A DNA stretch of 64,000 bases, from NCBI RefSeq assembly GCF_002312815.1, contig NZ_NKQJ01000002.1, positions 177,014 to 241,013 of the forward strand, in the 5' to 3' direction. This DNA is from Agaribacterium haliotis. GTDB taxonomy: Bacteria; Pseudomonadota; Gammaproteobacteria; Pseudomonadales; Cellvibrionaceae. Shown here one piece after another: positions 38,623-48,369 of this stretch. Both the position numbers and the translations under genes were made by a program. Positions within the stretch are counted from its first letter, which is position 1. The number at the start of each line of letters is the position of its first letter. A model generated the notes under the pieces. The model was not told the origin of the DNA and did no database searches. It saw nothing but the letters and a program-made list of their open reading frames with translations.

Positions 38623-39855
38623 CTACTGCACAAACTCCCACTCTAAATGGACCACCGCTTTAGTTGCAGTCGCAGGCCAGACACCCTCACTCAAGACGAT
38701 ATTGCGCAAGGTAAATTCATCACCACTCTCAATTAAATACGCAGACAAACCCGGAATACTTATATTTAAATCGGGCACGCTGTCGACACCCTGTAAGTGA
38801 ATAAAACCGGAGTGCACCGGGTAGCCAAAGTCATCAAAGAAGTTAATGGGCACGACTTCTAATATGAACGCGAGATCGCGACCACTGTCATTAATAAACG
38901 TTGCCTCAACTTCGCCTGCACTTACCGACATCTCTATCGCCGCCAAATTTGGCAGGGGCTCAACATCTGCGCGCTTGTCCAGCGAAAAGCCGGTGAACTT
39001 AGCGTAAGCAACTTGCTCTAACAGAGCGTGGGCAACACCGTCGCTGTGATCAACATAAACCATGCTTTGCTCAGGCGCCAGGCAGGTATTTGTTGTAGCA
39101 GAGCCCAAATCATATAAAGCCCCGTCAAAAAACCAACCGCCGCCAACCACTGCCAGCTGTTCGTCAAGATCATTAAATAATGTAACGCTATATTCTTCGG
39201 GACGGATAAAACACAAAGGCTCGGCGCTGACATTACTTACCTCAACAGCAAACAGAAGGCGACGGAACCTCTCGCGCTGTTCAGTGCTGTTATAAATCTT
39301 AATTTCAGAGCCGATAGTTAAAGATTCATTCTCATCGTCGCTATATAGCGGCACGCTGAGCTTCTGCGCATCATCGTTTAACACACCAAAACAATTATTT
39401 CCGGTAGCCTCGTAGCGATAAACATTGTTGACTGCAGAGCTAGCCACCACCGTCGAATCCGGGCAGTAGCTTGCATCAAAACCATCACCAACGGGGCTTT
39501 GAACAGGGCTCGGTGTTACGTCGGGGCTGGGGGTTACAATAGGGCTGGGTGTTACAAGCGGGCTAGGTGTTACAACAGGGCTGGAACCCGGTTCAGGCGA
39601 TTCGCTTGTGCCTGGCTCAGGTAGTACCGGGCTCAATGTCGGCTCGGGGCTTGCGGTCAACTCGGGGTTAGGCCTGGGTGATGCACTGGGTTCAACAACA
39701 ATGGGCGTGGCGCTCGGCACCGCCGTTGGGCTGGGCTCTGTAACGGAAGGCTGATCGCCACCTCCACCGCCGCCACAAGCGCTGATACACAAACAAACAG
39801 CAGCCGGCATTAAAGCTCGGGCAGCGACAACAAAATGGTTACTGCTAAATACCAC
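38623..39855 (-). CDS. Lipoprotein with Pro/Ser/Thr-rich linker, unknown function
   Basis: The 410-residue product starts at a GTG (39855) with GGGAG upstream. The signal sequence ends in lipobox CISACG followed by a poly-Gly run. Residues about 35-120 are a low-complexity spacer of TPSP/SPEP units encoded by 18-bp imperfect repeats (about 39500-39590), and the C-terminal 280 residues form a globular domain with no motif I recognise. An outer-membrane-anchored surface protein is the likely type. Two other lipoproteins of similar style lie within 6 kb. Confidence 0.8.
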   Translation of the reverse strand: MVFSSNHFVVAARALMPAAVCLCISACGGGGGGDQPSVTEPSPTAVPSATPIVVEPSASPRPNPELTASPEPTLSPVLPEPGTSESPEPGSSPVVTPSPLVTPSPIVTPSPDVTPSPVQSPVGDGFDASYCPDSTVVASSAVNNVYRYEATGNNCFGVLNDDAQKLSVPLYSDDENESLTIGSEIKIYNSTEQRERFRRLLFAVEVSNVSAEPLCFIRPEEYSVTLFNDLDEQLAVVGGGWFFDGALYDLGSATTNTCLAPEQSMVYVDHSDGVAHALLEQVAYAKFTGFSLDKRADVEPLPNLAAIEMSVSAGEVEATFINDSGRDLAFILEVVPINFFDDFGYPVHSGFIHLQGVDSVPDLNISIPGLSAYLIESGDEFTLRNIVLSEGVWPATATKAVVHLEWEFVQ

Positions 39856-40188
39856 TTACAATCTCCCTTTTTCTGGCAAGCCAATCGGCTTATTTAAGAC
39901 ATCCTGCTTTCTTGGCAGAATAAATAAGACGAAAATTATATAAAAAACCTCAAAGCAGCGATCAAAACAACAAGCTTATGGACGACAGCATCAGGGGTAC
40001 TGGTGCCATTATTTGCTGTTTGCACACTCAAAACGATCACAGCAGCACCACAACAAACACACTGATATTAATAAAACGACAAACAGCACTTTAAAACCAC
40101 ACTAAAGCATGACATATTGGCGCCCAAGCACGCTGAGCGGTAAGCCCAGCCCTAAATATGTTGATCTTGTCTGAGCTAAGGAAATCAA
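39856..40188. other. Divergent intergenic region of two lipoprotein genes
   Basis: 333 bp, AT-rich near 39930-40100. It must hold both lipoprotein promoters, but I see no confident -35/-10 pair or operator. Confidence 0.4.
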
Positions 40189-41088
40189 ATGAACAAGCAA
40201 TTCAATCGCATCGCTTTATCCCTGTGTGTTGCCAGCATCGCAGCTTGTGGCGGTGGCAGCAGTGACGGCCTTTCAAATGAAGGCGAAACGTCCAATTCCA
40301 ATATCACCAAGCAAAATAAAGAAGAGTTTGCCGGTGCGGCCATCGGCGCACTGGCCGCTGCGAACAGCTTCGATTCTGAGCAATTCTTAAATAGCGCAGG
40401 TTTTCGCAACACAGGCAGCACAGCACAGAGCGGCTCTTTGTCAAAAACTCAGTTTGGCAGCAATGAAAAAAGTATTGCCGACTATGAGTGCAGCTTGGGT
40501 GGCAAGGTTGAGTTTACCGGCCTCGACGATGACCTAAACGGCGAAAACAAACTGGATGCAGGCTCTGGCGAGTTTGGTGTCAACTTTGATCAATGTGTTG
40601 ACGACTTTGGCATCACTCAAGATGGCTCGATTAGTGTGTCATGGTCCGGCGGCTTAGAGCCGCAAACTCATAGCCCCAAAGATTTGCGACTGGATATCGA
40701 CTTCAGCATGACTATCGACGATGCTGGCGACGCCCTGAACTCAGAAGTTGATGCCAGCGTTGTCTGCAGTGACTATATGCAAAACTGCGAGTTTAAGCTG
40801 AGTAAACTTGCCATCAGCAGCGGTGATGAAGCCATCACCATCAGCGATATGAGTGTTAGCAGCGACGATAATGGCCTGGACACTGACGCAACCATTTCAA
40901 TTAAAGGCATGGGCGCAATTACGATTAGCGGCAACGACCTGGTTGAGTGTGAAGATGGCGAAAGCTTTCAAAGCGGCACTATCGACGTAAGTGAAGGTTC
41001 AACTATGTCTGTTATGCAAATTACTTTCCTGAACTGCTCAACTTACTCGTTAAGCTATGACGGTGAAACCGAGGTTTATCAGCAGTAA
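40189..41088 (+). CDS. Small acidic lipoprotein of unknown function
   Basis: A 299-residue product with lipobox IAACG after a short signal peptide (MNKQFNRIALSLCVASIAACG) and a Gly/Ser spacer. The mature protein is acidic, beta-rich, and has six Cys residues (for example ECSLGG, VVCSDYMQNCEF, LVECEDG, LNCSTY) that could form disulfides in the periplasm or at the cell surface. I know no family. Confidence 0.78.
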   Translation: MNKQFNRIALSLCVASIAACGGGSSDGLSNEGETSNSNITKQNKEEFAGAAIGALAAANSFDSEQFLNSAGFRNTGSTAQSGSLSKTQFGSNEKSIADYECSLGGKVEFTGLDDDLNGENKLDAGSGEFGVNFDQCVDDFGITQDGSISVSWSGGLEPQTHSPKDLRLDIDFSMTIDDAGDALNSEVDASVVCSDYMQNCEFKLSKLAISSGDEAITISDMSVSSDDNGLDTDATISIKGMGAITISGNDLVECEDGESFQSGTIDVSEGSTMSVMQITFLNCSTYSLSYDGETEVYQQ

Positions 41089-41171
41089 GCTAACTTAAAC
41101 TCTCGCTAAAGAGCAGCCTGTAATAAAAGCCCTTGTGCCAAATAAAACAAGGACTTATTAATTCTGAAGTT

Positions 41172-41200
41172 TATGCCAGTGCTAAGTTAGCACTGGCATA
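41172..41200. terminator. 13-bp perfect stem-loop between convergent genes
   Basis: TATGCCAGTGCTA-AGT-TAGCACTGGCATA, lying between the lipoprotein gene (ends 41088) and the convergent ABC permease gene (ends 41228). A bidirectional terminator is likely. Confidence 0.65.
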
Positions 41201-41227
41201 TATACGTTATCGACACCTGCGTACTAC

Positions 41228-42043
41228 TTACAGTCGCCGTTGACGGGCGTAGGCCATCACAACAAAAACTAAAAACAGCAGTGAGAAAACGCCAAGCATA
41301 GCCACATGCGCTAACACAGATCCGCCCTGTGATTGCCCGATATGAATCAACGCCAATTGAGACAAGTGATAAGACGGCAAAAAATACGCAAAGCCCTGTA
41401 AAAATTCTGGCAACATCGCTATCGGCAACCACAAACCGGAAAGAAAAGACATCGGCAAATATATAGCATTGATTATTGCCGCGGCACTTTCGGCTTTTAG
41501 CAATAAACCCAGAGCCAGGCCCATCAAACAAAAAGGCAAGCTGGCTAATACAAGTGTTATTACAAGCGACAGCAACTGGCCAAAAGCGAGTGTAACGCCC
41601 GCAAACAACTGCGCAACCAGCATCATCAACAGAACAATTATCAGCGAAAATAACATCGACACCAAAGTTCGACTGAGTATCTGCGCTGAGGCAGGCATTG
41701 GTGAAATACTTTTAAGCTGCAGCCAGCCTTTGCTACGCTCAACAGCTAAGCCGGCACCAAATGAGAACAGCGCAGGCCCCATCACCCCAAAACTTGCATA
41801 GGTGCACAGCAAATACGTCGCCGCTTCGACATTATCGGCATTTAATACAACAGCAAAAAACAGGTAAAACATCAGTGGGAATAAAACAACCGGCAATGAA
41901 AATGCTGGATTTCGAAGCGTTTTTAGCCACTCATACTTAGTTTCAAGTGTGTAAACCCTTACAAGGTGAGCAAGCCTCTCCCGCCAAACACGGCTTTTAT
42001 TTGTTTGATCAAGCCATCCGGCATTCACTAGCGCGCGGCTCAT
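41228..42043 (-). CDS. ABC-2 type permease
   Basis: The 271-residue protein has about six helices in the ABC2_membrane pattern (PVVLFPLMFYLFFAVVL, GVMGPALFSFGAGLAVERSKGWLQ, MSFLSGLWLPIAMLPEFLQG). The conserved ERSKGWL loop and the late SGLWLP helix are characteristic. It is coupled by a four-base overlap to its ATPase gene. Substrate unknown; relatives export drugs, sodium or lipids. Confidence 0.9.
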   Translation of the reverse strand: MSRALVNAGWLDQTNKSRVWRERLAHLVRVYTLETKYEWLKTLRNPAFSLPVVLFPLMFYLFFAVVLNADNVEAATYLLCTYASFGVMGPALFSFGAGLAVERSKGWLQLKSISPMPASAQILSRTLVSMLFSLIIVLLMMLVAQLFAGVTLAFGQLLSLVITLVLASLPFCLMGLALGLLLKAESAAAIINAIYLPMSFLSGLWLPIAMLPEFLQGFAYFLPSYHLSQLALIHIGQSQGGSVLAHVAMLGVFSLLFLVFVVMAYARQRRL

Positions 42044-43014
42044 GCTGCAGCCCCCCGATCTACTAGCGGTAAAACTCCGTTTTCTTTTTTAGATAAATAA
42101 TTAAAAACCTGTTCTAAGCTTGGGCGGCGTACACTTAACTGTTCAAGCGGTAACTGATGCTGCAGCAGTGCCCGCAAAGTCTCGCATACCTGCTTGCTGT
42201 GCAGTTCTGTAAACGGCCCCTCGCGGGTGACATTTACAACCCCGGGCACGGATAGAAAGTCTAGTGAAGTACCCGTATCAATAAAGCGTATAAGACTGGA
42301 GCCGAGCTGAGATTTAGCCTGCTCAATCGAGGCTGAATACGCAACTTTACCCTCTTGCAGAAATAACAGCTCATCGGCTAGAGCGTCGGCCTCTTCAAGA
42401 TAATGTGTTGTCAGCACCACCGCCGTTCCACGCTGTTTTAGCGCCGAAATTGCAGCCCACAGGCCTTGCCTGGCATCGATATCCATCGCCACGCTAGGCT
42501 CGTCTAAAAATAAAATCTTGGGTGCCCCACAAATACTTAAAGCAAAAAGTAGACGCTGTTTTTCTCCACCGGAAAGGCTTTTAGTGTATCGATGCTGTAA
42601 ATGCTCAAGCCCCGCGTACGCAATTAGCTCACTATATGGCAGTGTTTGATAATAATAACTGCTAAATAATTCGATATGCTCTTTGACTTTCAAGTTATCC
42701 GGCAACGCTGCCACTTGCAGCATCGCCCCGCACTGCTGCTTCATGCCGGCATCACCTGGCTGATAAGCACCAAAGCGTACAGCTCCCGAATCCGCCTGCA
42801 GCTGACCGAGAAAAATCTTCAGCAAAGTTGTTTTACCCGCACCATTCGCCCCAAGCACCGCCAGTACTTGACCTGCTTGGATATCAAAGCTGATATCACT
42901 AAGTGCCACATTTTCACCAAACTTTTTATTAAGCGATATTACTGAAGCGATGCTCTGTGCAGCACCGTACCGAGAGCATTTTTCGTTTAAAGACAAATCC
43001 TGTTGGGCAGCCAT
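42040..43014 (-). CDS. ABC transporter ATP-binding protein (ABC-2 exporter)
   Basis: The start is the ATG at 43014 (MAAQQDLSLNEK), which has GGAG five bases upstream. A frame-extending ATG at 43041 lacks this. The 324-residue product has Walker A GANGAGKTT, signature LSGGEKQRL, Walker B ILFLDEPS and switch His in TTHYLEEAD. The C-terminal 80 residues form the typical accessory domain. It powers the permease encoded immediately downstream. Confidence 0.93.
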   Translation of the reverse strand: MAAQQDLSLNEKCSRYGAAQSIASVISLNKKFGENVALSDISFDIQAGQVLAVLGANGAGKTTLLKIFLGQLQADSGAVRFGAYQPGDAGMKQQCGAMLQVAALPDNLKVKEHIELFSSYYYQTLPYSELIAYAGLEHLQHRYTKSLSGGEKQRLLFALSICGAPKILFLDEPSVAMDIDARQGLWAAISALKQRGTAVVLTTHYLEEADALADELLFLQEGKVAYSASIEQAKSQLGSSLIRFIDTGTSLDFLSVPGVVNVTREGPFTELHSKQVCETLRALLQHQLPLEQLSVRRPSLEQVFNYLSKKENGVLPLVDRGAAA

Positions 43015-43322
43015 AGTTTCTCCATAAAGCATTTTTGACAAAGCACAGCGCTAGCGCACGGCCTAGGCAAGCATAATGAAGAAAAAATCAACAACAGCAG
43101 AGAGACAAATATCATCAATAGCTTGTGACATTTGTCATATTTCTTTTAGGCGCAATAGCACTATAAAGGCCGGCCCCTACAATCAAAATAACCATTGAGT
43201 CACACTTTAAAGCAGCTGACACCTATTGACACTTATCTGCCAAACAAGCTGACCAGAAGTACTGTTAGACTTGTTCATATTTCTCTCGATAACTCTGCAT
43301 AACTAGTAATGGATAATCTCTT
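43015..43322. promoter_or_regulatory. Divergent region with CRP-like site
   Basis: 308 bp between the ABC exporter and a lipoprotein gene. TGTGA-CATTTG-TCATA at 43124-43139 matches a CRP site at nine of ten defined bases. Nothing else recognisable. Confidence 0.3.
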
Positions 43323-45143
43323 ATGCCAATAGCACGCAGTATCAACATGACTATGTTGAAGCGCTTATTAACGGTTACAACCATTTTCACCAGCGTCACA
43401 CTAGGCGCATGTAGCGGCGAAGACCTCGATCTGACACTTCCTTCACCGCCTCAGCCGTCGGTATCACCGTCATCCGGGCCGTCGCCAAGCCCTAGCCCTA
43501 TCGCTACGCCGTCTTATTCTCCGTCGCCAAGCCCGACAAGCATTCCATCTTTTTCCCCAACGAGCATACCTAGCCCTGGGTCTACAGAATCACCAATTTG
43601 CTCCGATAGATGGGAGGACTTTGAAATACGAGGCCTAGAAGCGAACGATACAATCGAGGCTAAATGGAATAGCCATACCCCTCGTCGTATGGGTAACCAG
43701 CGCCACGAGGGTCTACTGTTCGGTTGGTGTGGCTATCCAAGCGAAGAATCCCCATACCCCTACTTATTTGAAATTACCGATAGCAATGGATATAGCTGCG
43801 ATGTCAAACGTGAACCATTTACCACCCTCGTAACATGCAAGAAAAGCCCCCCGTACTCACCTAGCCCAATACCCAGTGACTCTCCTTCACCAAAAATCTG
43901 CGGCGACAGCTGGGAAAGCATTGAAATTTCGGGTCTAGAGGGCGGCGACAGTATCGAGGCAAAATGGAACAGCCATACGCCTCAGCATTTTTCAAATATC
44001 AAGCAGGATAACGTTTGGTTCGGCTGGTGCAGCGGTGACCCGGAAATCCCATTCATGTTTGAAATCATCGACAGTGGTGATTATCACTGTGACGTACATC
44101 GTGAGTACAACAAAACGACTGTGACCTGTCTAAAAAATTCCGATTACGATGAAGATGGCGTTTTATCTTCGATGGATCACTGTCCCCACAGCCCACTCGG
44201 TAGCACTGTAAATATTCACGGTTGCTCCGCTGGCCAACTAGCAGGTTTTTGCCAATTAAGTGGTGCGAATTCAGTCTTTATTTCAGGCACACACCTAGAA
44301 GACGTAGCGGCCAAACATGCTACCACTTTCTCAAATATTGTTGGCCTCGCATCTGACAGCAACGGCACACTATATTTATCTGATGGCAGTGAGCCAAACA
44401 AAGCAATATTTACATACTCGATTGATGGTGGTTTCAATTTTCTCCTGCCAAGCAGCCCGCATACTAAGTCACTCTTGGTTGATGCAAATGATGAGCTGTA
44501 TATCACTCAAGATATTGGTCAAATAAATAAGACCACCTCGTATTTAATCGACAAAGAAAACCCAGCCGGCAACACAACAAGCCTGTTTTTTAGCTACAAA
44601 GGTCAACGCTTTCATAAAATCAACGACATTTGGATCGCCCCCAATGCAGATATGTATTTTACTGCGGCATGTTTTGACTGCCCAGTAAGCGAAAATGCGG
44701 AACAGATCTTCTTACTGCCATTTGGCAGTATTGAAGCGCAGCGCTTAAGCGATGACCTGGGCCGAGCACATACCCTGTTGGGCACTGCCGATGGCAAAGT
44801 ATTGTTTGTTTCAGATGCACACAACGAAGGTCGTGTTTATAAATACGATATCGAAGTAGACGGCAGCCTTAGTAATCGCTCGGTCTTTGCTGACTACGCG
44901 GCTGAAGATATGCTCATTGATTGTGAAAACAACATTTATTTAGCTTTCGCCAGTACCGACCAAAATTTTGTTAGCGTCAAAACAATTAACGGCGAAGAGC
45001 TTGAACATATCAGCTTAGTCAAAAAACCTTCAAGCTTAAGTTTTGGTGGTTATGACCTAGAATTATTATTTATAGCTGCAGAGGATAGCCTCTATGCGAT
45101 TGAGACCCGCGTAAGAGGGCTACGCCAGCCTTTTTATCACTAA
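43323..45143 (+). CDS. Lipoprotein with duplicated Cys domain, Ca-binding repeat and propeller-like C-terminus
   Basis: A 606-residue product with lipobox TLGACS, a Pro/Ser spacer (about 40-95), and two copies of a domain of about 80 residues. The pairs are WEDFEIRGLE/WESIEISGLE, IEAKWNSHTP in both, FGWC in both, and YSCDVKRE/YHCDVHRE. A DYDEDGVLSSMDHCP calcium-binding thrombospondin-3-like repeat follows, then about 280 residues of beta-propeller-like repeats (GLASDSNGTLYLSDG, LLVDANDELYITQD). Likely a surface-anchored binding protein. The duplicated domain is unknown to me. Confidence 0.8.
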   Translation: MPIARSINMTMLKRLLTVTTIFTSVTLGACSGEDLDLTLPSPPQPSVSPSSGPSPSPSPIATPSYSPSPSPTSIPSFSPTSIPSPGSTESPICSDRWEDFEIRGLEANDTIEAKWNSHTPRRMGNQRHEGLLFGWCGYPSEESPYPYLFEITDSNGYSCDVKREPFTTLVTCKKSPPYSPSPIPSDSPSPKICGDSWESIEISGLEGGDSIEAKWNSHTPQHFSNIKQDNVWFGWCSGDPEIPFMFEIIDSGDYHCDVHREYNKTTVTCLKNSDYDEDGVLSSMDHCPHSPLGSTVNIHGCSAGQLAGFCQLSGANSVFISGTHLEDVAAKHATTFSNIVGLASDSNGTLYLSDGSEPNKAIFTYSIDGGFNFLLPSSPHTKSLLVDANDELYITQDIGQINKTTSYLIDKENPAGNTTSLFFSYKGQRFHKINDIWIAPNADMYFTAACFDCPVSENAEQIFLLPFGSIEAQRLSDDLGRAHTLLGTADGKVLFVSDAHNEGRVYKYDIEVDGSLSNRSVFADYAAEDMLIDCENNIYLAFASTDQNFVSVKTINGEELEHISLVKKPSSLSFGGYDLELLFIAAEDSLYAIETRVRGLRQPFYH

Positions 45144-45154
45144 CGGGTTCAACT

Positions 45155-45180
45155 AAGGGTGAGTTTTGATACTCACCCTT
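45155..45180 (+). terminator. Rho-independent-like terminator
   Basis: AAGGGTGAG-TTTTGATA-CTCACCCTT, a 9-bp stem 11 bases after the lipoprotein stop, followed by ATTCT. A reasonable terminator. Confidence 0.7.
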
Positions 45181-45330
45181 ATTCTCCCCCATCTATGCTA
45201 GAAACATCAGTGTCAGCTAAATATGCAGCGCCCAGCGCCAGGAAGAAAAAAGGCCTGCACATATATCACAGGCGCTTGTGCGTATTCGCGACCTGAATGG
45301 ATACAAGCCGAAGGGGCAATCAGGCTTAGA

Positions 45331-45675
45331 TTATTTATCTTCTAAGGCTTGCGCCTCAAAGCTAATACCCTGCCAGCCGCTTCGCATAAAATTTCGAATA
45401 TTTGCGTGATCTTCAGCATCGGGGTGTTGCAGTACATCTTTGCGATAATAATCACCAAAGCACGCTAGGGTCTGCTGTTTGTCTAGCTTATTTAACAGAG
45501 CAAATGCAAACAACTTACATGAACCCTCATTGCTACCAGCCGGATTTTCGGCTTCGCCATTTTTAAAGCTCACAGGCGTATATCTATAGTTCGCGTCAAT
45601 GACAGCCATGGTGTCGGCAAAGCTAATACACTCGGGATCACTGTTTAATTTGTCTAAAAATTCTTGTTTATTCAT
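45331..45675 (-). CDS. HopJ-family protein
   Basis: A 114-residue protein with the family pattern: Y-x-YTPVSFKNG, NPAGSNEGSCKLFAFALL, QTLACFGDYYRKDVL, DHANIRNFMRSGW. HopJ was named as a type III effector in plant pathogens, but homologues are widespread in free-living marine bacteria that lack type III secretion, so a housekeeping role is more likely. Alone on its strand. Confidence 0.88.
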   Translation of the reverse strand: MNKQEFLDKLNSDPECISFADTMAVIDANYRYTPVSFKNGEAENPAGSNEGSCKLFAFALLNKLDKQQTLACFGDYYRKDVLQHPDAEDHANIRNFMRSGWQGISFEAQALEDK

Positions 45676-45743
45676 ATCGTTAACTCGCCGTCTATCTAAT
45701 CTGTATTGGTATAAGTTTGAGCACTCAGGACTAATCCGTCACT

Positions 45744-46640
45744 TTAGGCTCTGGCATCCAAGCCTAAAAAAAGATGTTTCTTGCGCTCTAGCGCTTCGAT
45801 CAACCCCTGGCGAAATACTTTCACTCTCGCCGTTGCTTTAAGGTCTATATGATTCAGTACCCACACCCCCCAGTCGGATGCTGGCAGGCTTATCGGTAGT
45901 TTTACAACATCTGGATGACTCACAGCATCGGGGAAAAACACGGGCATTCGCGCAAAACCAACGGCACTCTGCACGGCGGCATGCATGCTCGTCAAATCGT
46001 CGATCGAAAAAGCAACATAGGCCTTTGGGCTAAGTGAGCTCGCCCAGCTTTTAAGCTGATCTTCATCCCCCCAATTAATAACAGGCAGCGGCCGCTGACT
46101 AAACTCGCCACTTAAGAACGGCTCGACAAAACTGCGGTGACAATAAATTGCATGACGCAAATAACTGACGCGCTTGCCAATTAAGTAATCTGGTGGCGCC
46201 GGGCTCATGCGCACGGCGATATCCGCCTCGCGATTGGCTAAATTTCGCACGCCTTTTGACACACTAAGGCGCAGCTCTATATCTGGGTAGCGGCGGTTTA
46301 ACTCAGCAATATCAGCAGCGAGCACTTCGTCATATAAGTCATGCGGCATGGTTATATGTAGTTTGCCCTCAACACGCTGATCCAGGCCCATCAATTTACG
46401 TGAAATTTTGTGGTGTTTTTGCTCCAGGGCTTCAGCAATTTCAAGTATTTGCGCACCCGCATCACTCAGCTCAAACCCTTTACTGTGGCGCTCAAACAAG
46501 GCCACACCGTGCTCGGCCTCAAGTGAACTTAAGCGCCTCGCCACCGTTGTGTGATTGACCTGCAATGCACGCGCAGCAGCAGAAAGGCTTCCACTGCGCG
46601 CAATCGCCAGGAAAAAACGAAGATCGTCCCAGTTTGTCAT
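45744..46640 (-). CDS. LysR-family transcriptional regulator
   Basis: The start is placed at the ATG at 46640 (MTNWDDLRFFLAIARSGSLS), the usual LysR N-terminus; an upstream in-frame extension to 46697 lacks homology. The 298-residue product has the winged HTH (LSAAARALQVNHTTVARRLSSLE) and a periplasmic-binding-like effector domain. It is divergent from an Old Yellow Enzyme gene across 184 bp and probably regulates it. Confidence 0.9.
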   Translation of the reverse strand: MTNWDDLRFFLAIARSGSLSAAARALQVNHTTVARRLSSLEAEHGVALFERHSKGFELSDAGAQILEIAEALEQKHHKISRKLMGLDQRVEGKLHITMPHDLYDEVLAADIAELNRRYPDIELRLSVSKGVRNLANREADIAVRMSPAPPDYLIGKRVSYLRHAIYCHRSFVEPFLSGEFSQRPLPVINWGDEDQLKSWASSLSPKAYVAFSIDDLTSMHAAVQSAVGFARMPVFFPDAVSHPDVVKLPISLPASDWGVWVLNHIDLKATARVKVFRQGLIEALERKKHLFLGLDARA

Positions 46641-46824
46641 ATGCAAATACGCACAGCCTATGTGCTTTTTTTGATAATTTTTGATCAGGGCCGGCAATTA
46701 TAGAATGCTCACTCAACGCTAAACAAGCGCAGGCTAAAGCTTGTGCAGCAAAACCTTTACAACACAGCAAACCCTCTACAGCTAAAACCTGCACAGCAGG
46801 GCACAGGCAAAAAACGGAGCAAAG

Positions 46825-47955
46825 ATGAGCAGACTGTTTGATACGATCAAGCTGGGACAACAGCAGTTAAATAACCGCATCTTTATGGCGCCTATGACGC
46901 GGGGACGCGCAAGCCCAGACGGCGTGCCAACTGAATTAATGGCTAAGTATTACGCTCAGCGGGCCGAGGCCGGCCTAATCATCACTGAAGCAGTAGCGGT
47001 TAGCAAAGACGGCCTGGGCTGGTGGCGCGCTCCGGGAATATTCACCGCCGAACAACAGCGGGCCTGGAAGACTGTTGGCCAGGCCATCAATGCTGAACAA
47101 GGCCACGCTTTTATGCAGCTTTGGCACATGGGCGCTTGTGTGCACCCTGACTTTCTCGGCGGCAAAGACGCTCTATCTGCATCCGATTGCACACTCAGCG
47201 GCGAAGTGCACACACCGAGCGGTGAAAAAAAGCAGCTAAGGCAAGCGAGAGCTATGCAGCTGGATGAAATACAACAAACACAGCAGGACTTTGTTGTCGC
47301 CGCCAAAGCGGCTATCGACGCAGGTTTTTCCGGGGTTGAGGTGCACGCCGCCAATGGTTTTTTACTCGACCAGTTTCTTCGCGACGGCAGTAATCAGCGC
47401 AGCGATCTTTACGGTGGCAGCATCAATAAACGCTGCCGCCTGGTTTTAGAACTTATTGATGCTGTTGCCGATGCCATTGGCGAAGAGCGCGTAGGCATTC
47501 GCCTTTCACCGAGCAACGCAATGTGGGGCATTGCTGACAGCCAACCTCTCGAGTTATTTAGCTATCTTGTTGAGCAATTAAACTCGCGCAAGCTTGCGTA
47601 TCTGCACGTACTTGAACCCAAACCAGAGTTTGGCCACGTTATCAAAACCGTAGCAACACTGGCACCGACGCTGCGCAAGCTTTATCGCGGCACCTTTATT
47701 TTAAACGGGGGCTTTGACCAAGAGCGAGCAGAACAGGCTCTTAACAACAATGAAGCCGATGCCATCGCTTTTGGGGTGCCTTTTATAGCCAACCCAGACT
47801 TAGTCTATCGCTACAAAAATAAACTCAGCTTAAATGAGGTTCGGGCCGATTATTTTTATACAAGCGATAGCAGTTTGGGAGCGGAAGGATACAGCGACTA
47901 CCCACTGGCAAAACAGCAGCAGGTGCAACAAAACACCAGTGAACAACCGGCTTAA
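46825..47955 (+). CDS. Old Yellow Enzyme-family NAD(P)H:flavin oxidoreductase (second copy)
   Basis: A 376-residue paralogue of the 31457 gene: APMTRGRASPDGVPTELMAK, QLWHMGACVHPDF, GFSGVEVHAANGFLLDQFL, RVGIRLSPSNA and AFGVPFIANPDL. GGAG lies seven bases before the ATG. The QLWHMGACVH motif replaces the common WHxGR with WHMGA, which may alter substrate binding. It is followed after 34 bp by a DUF1330-like gene, probably co-transcribed. Confidence 0.92.
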   Translation: MSRLFDTIKLGQQQLNNRIFMAPMTRGRASPDGVPTELMAKYYAQRAEAGLIITEAVAVSKDGLGWWRAPGIFTAEQQRAWKTVGQAINAEQGHAFMQLWHMGACVHPDFLGGKDALSASDCTLSGEVHTPSGEKKQLRQARAMQLDEIQQTQQDFVVAAKAAIDAGFSGVEVHAANGFLLDQFLRDGSNQRSDLYGGSINKRCRLVLELIDAVADAIGEERVGIRLSPSNAMWGIADSQPLELFSYLVEQLNSRKLAYLHVLEPKPEFGHVIKTVATLAPTLRKLYRGTFILNGGFDQERAEQALNNNEADAIAFGVPFIANPDLVYRYKNKLSLNEVRADYFYTSDSSLGAEGYSDYPLAKQQQVQQNTSEQPA

Positions 47956-47989
47956 CTCTCAAAAAACTTAACTCAAATAGGAAATAACT

Positions 47990-48277
47990 ATGAGCGCATA
48001 TCTAATTGTTTCTCTGAATATCAAAGACAAAGAGCTTTTTAGTGAATATGCCCAGCAAGCCGGGCCAAGCATGCTAAAGTTCGGCGCAGAATTTATTGCC
48101 CGCGGAGCGATAAGCAAGATGCTAAGCGGTGAGCAGCAGTGGCAAACCCACGCTGTCGTCAAATTTGAAGACGAAAATAAAATTGAGGCCTGGTACAACT
48201 CAGCGGAATATCAAGCGCTTATTGATCTTCGCGATCGGGCAGCGGATCTATGCTTAGCGGTGTTTTCAGACAACTAA
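47990..48277 (+). CDS. DUF1330-like small ferredoxin-fold protein
   Basis: The 95-residue protein has the DUF1330 pattern: YLIVSLNIKDKELFSEYAQQ, FGAEFIARG, HAVVKFEDENKIEAWYNS and EYQALIDLRDRAAD. These are dimeric alpha-beta barrel proteins of unclear function. Encoded 34 bp downstream of the flavin oxidoreductase. Confidence 0.88.
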   Translation: MSAYLIVSLNIKDKELFSEYAQQAGPSMLKFGAEFIARGAISKMLSGEQQWQTHAVVKFEDENKIEAWYNSAEYQALIDLRDRAADLCLAVFSDN

Positions 48278-48288
48278 TTTTTCGCAAA

Positions 48289-48321
48289 GGGGCTTTTGCG
48301 GCCTGCTGCCACAAAAGCCCC
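48289..48321. terminator. 10-bp stem-loop between convergent genes
   Basis: GGGGCTTTTG and CAAAAGCCCC with a 13-nt loop, just after the DUF1330 stop and before the end of the aldo-keto reductase gene. Bidirectional terminator. Confidence 0.65.
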
Positions 48322-48369
48322 AGCCAAGATCAGATAAAGACACAACAAAAACAAAAACTACGACAAGTA

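Noticed and set aside
39500-39590. 18-bp repeats in the lipoprotein gene as a CRISPR-like array
   Set aside because: The repeats are in frame, imperfect, lack spacers of uniform length and encode a TPSP linker.
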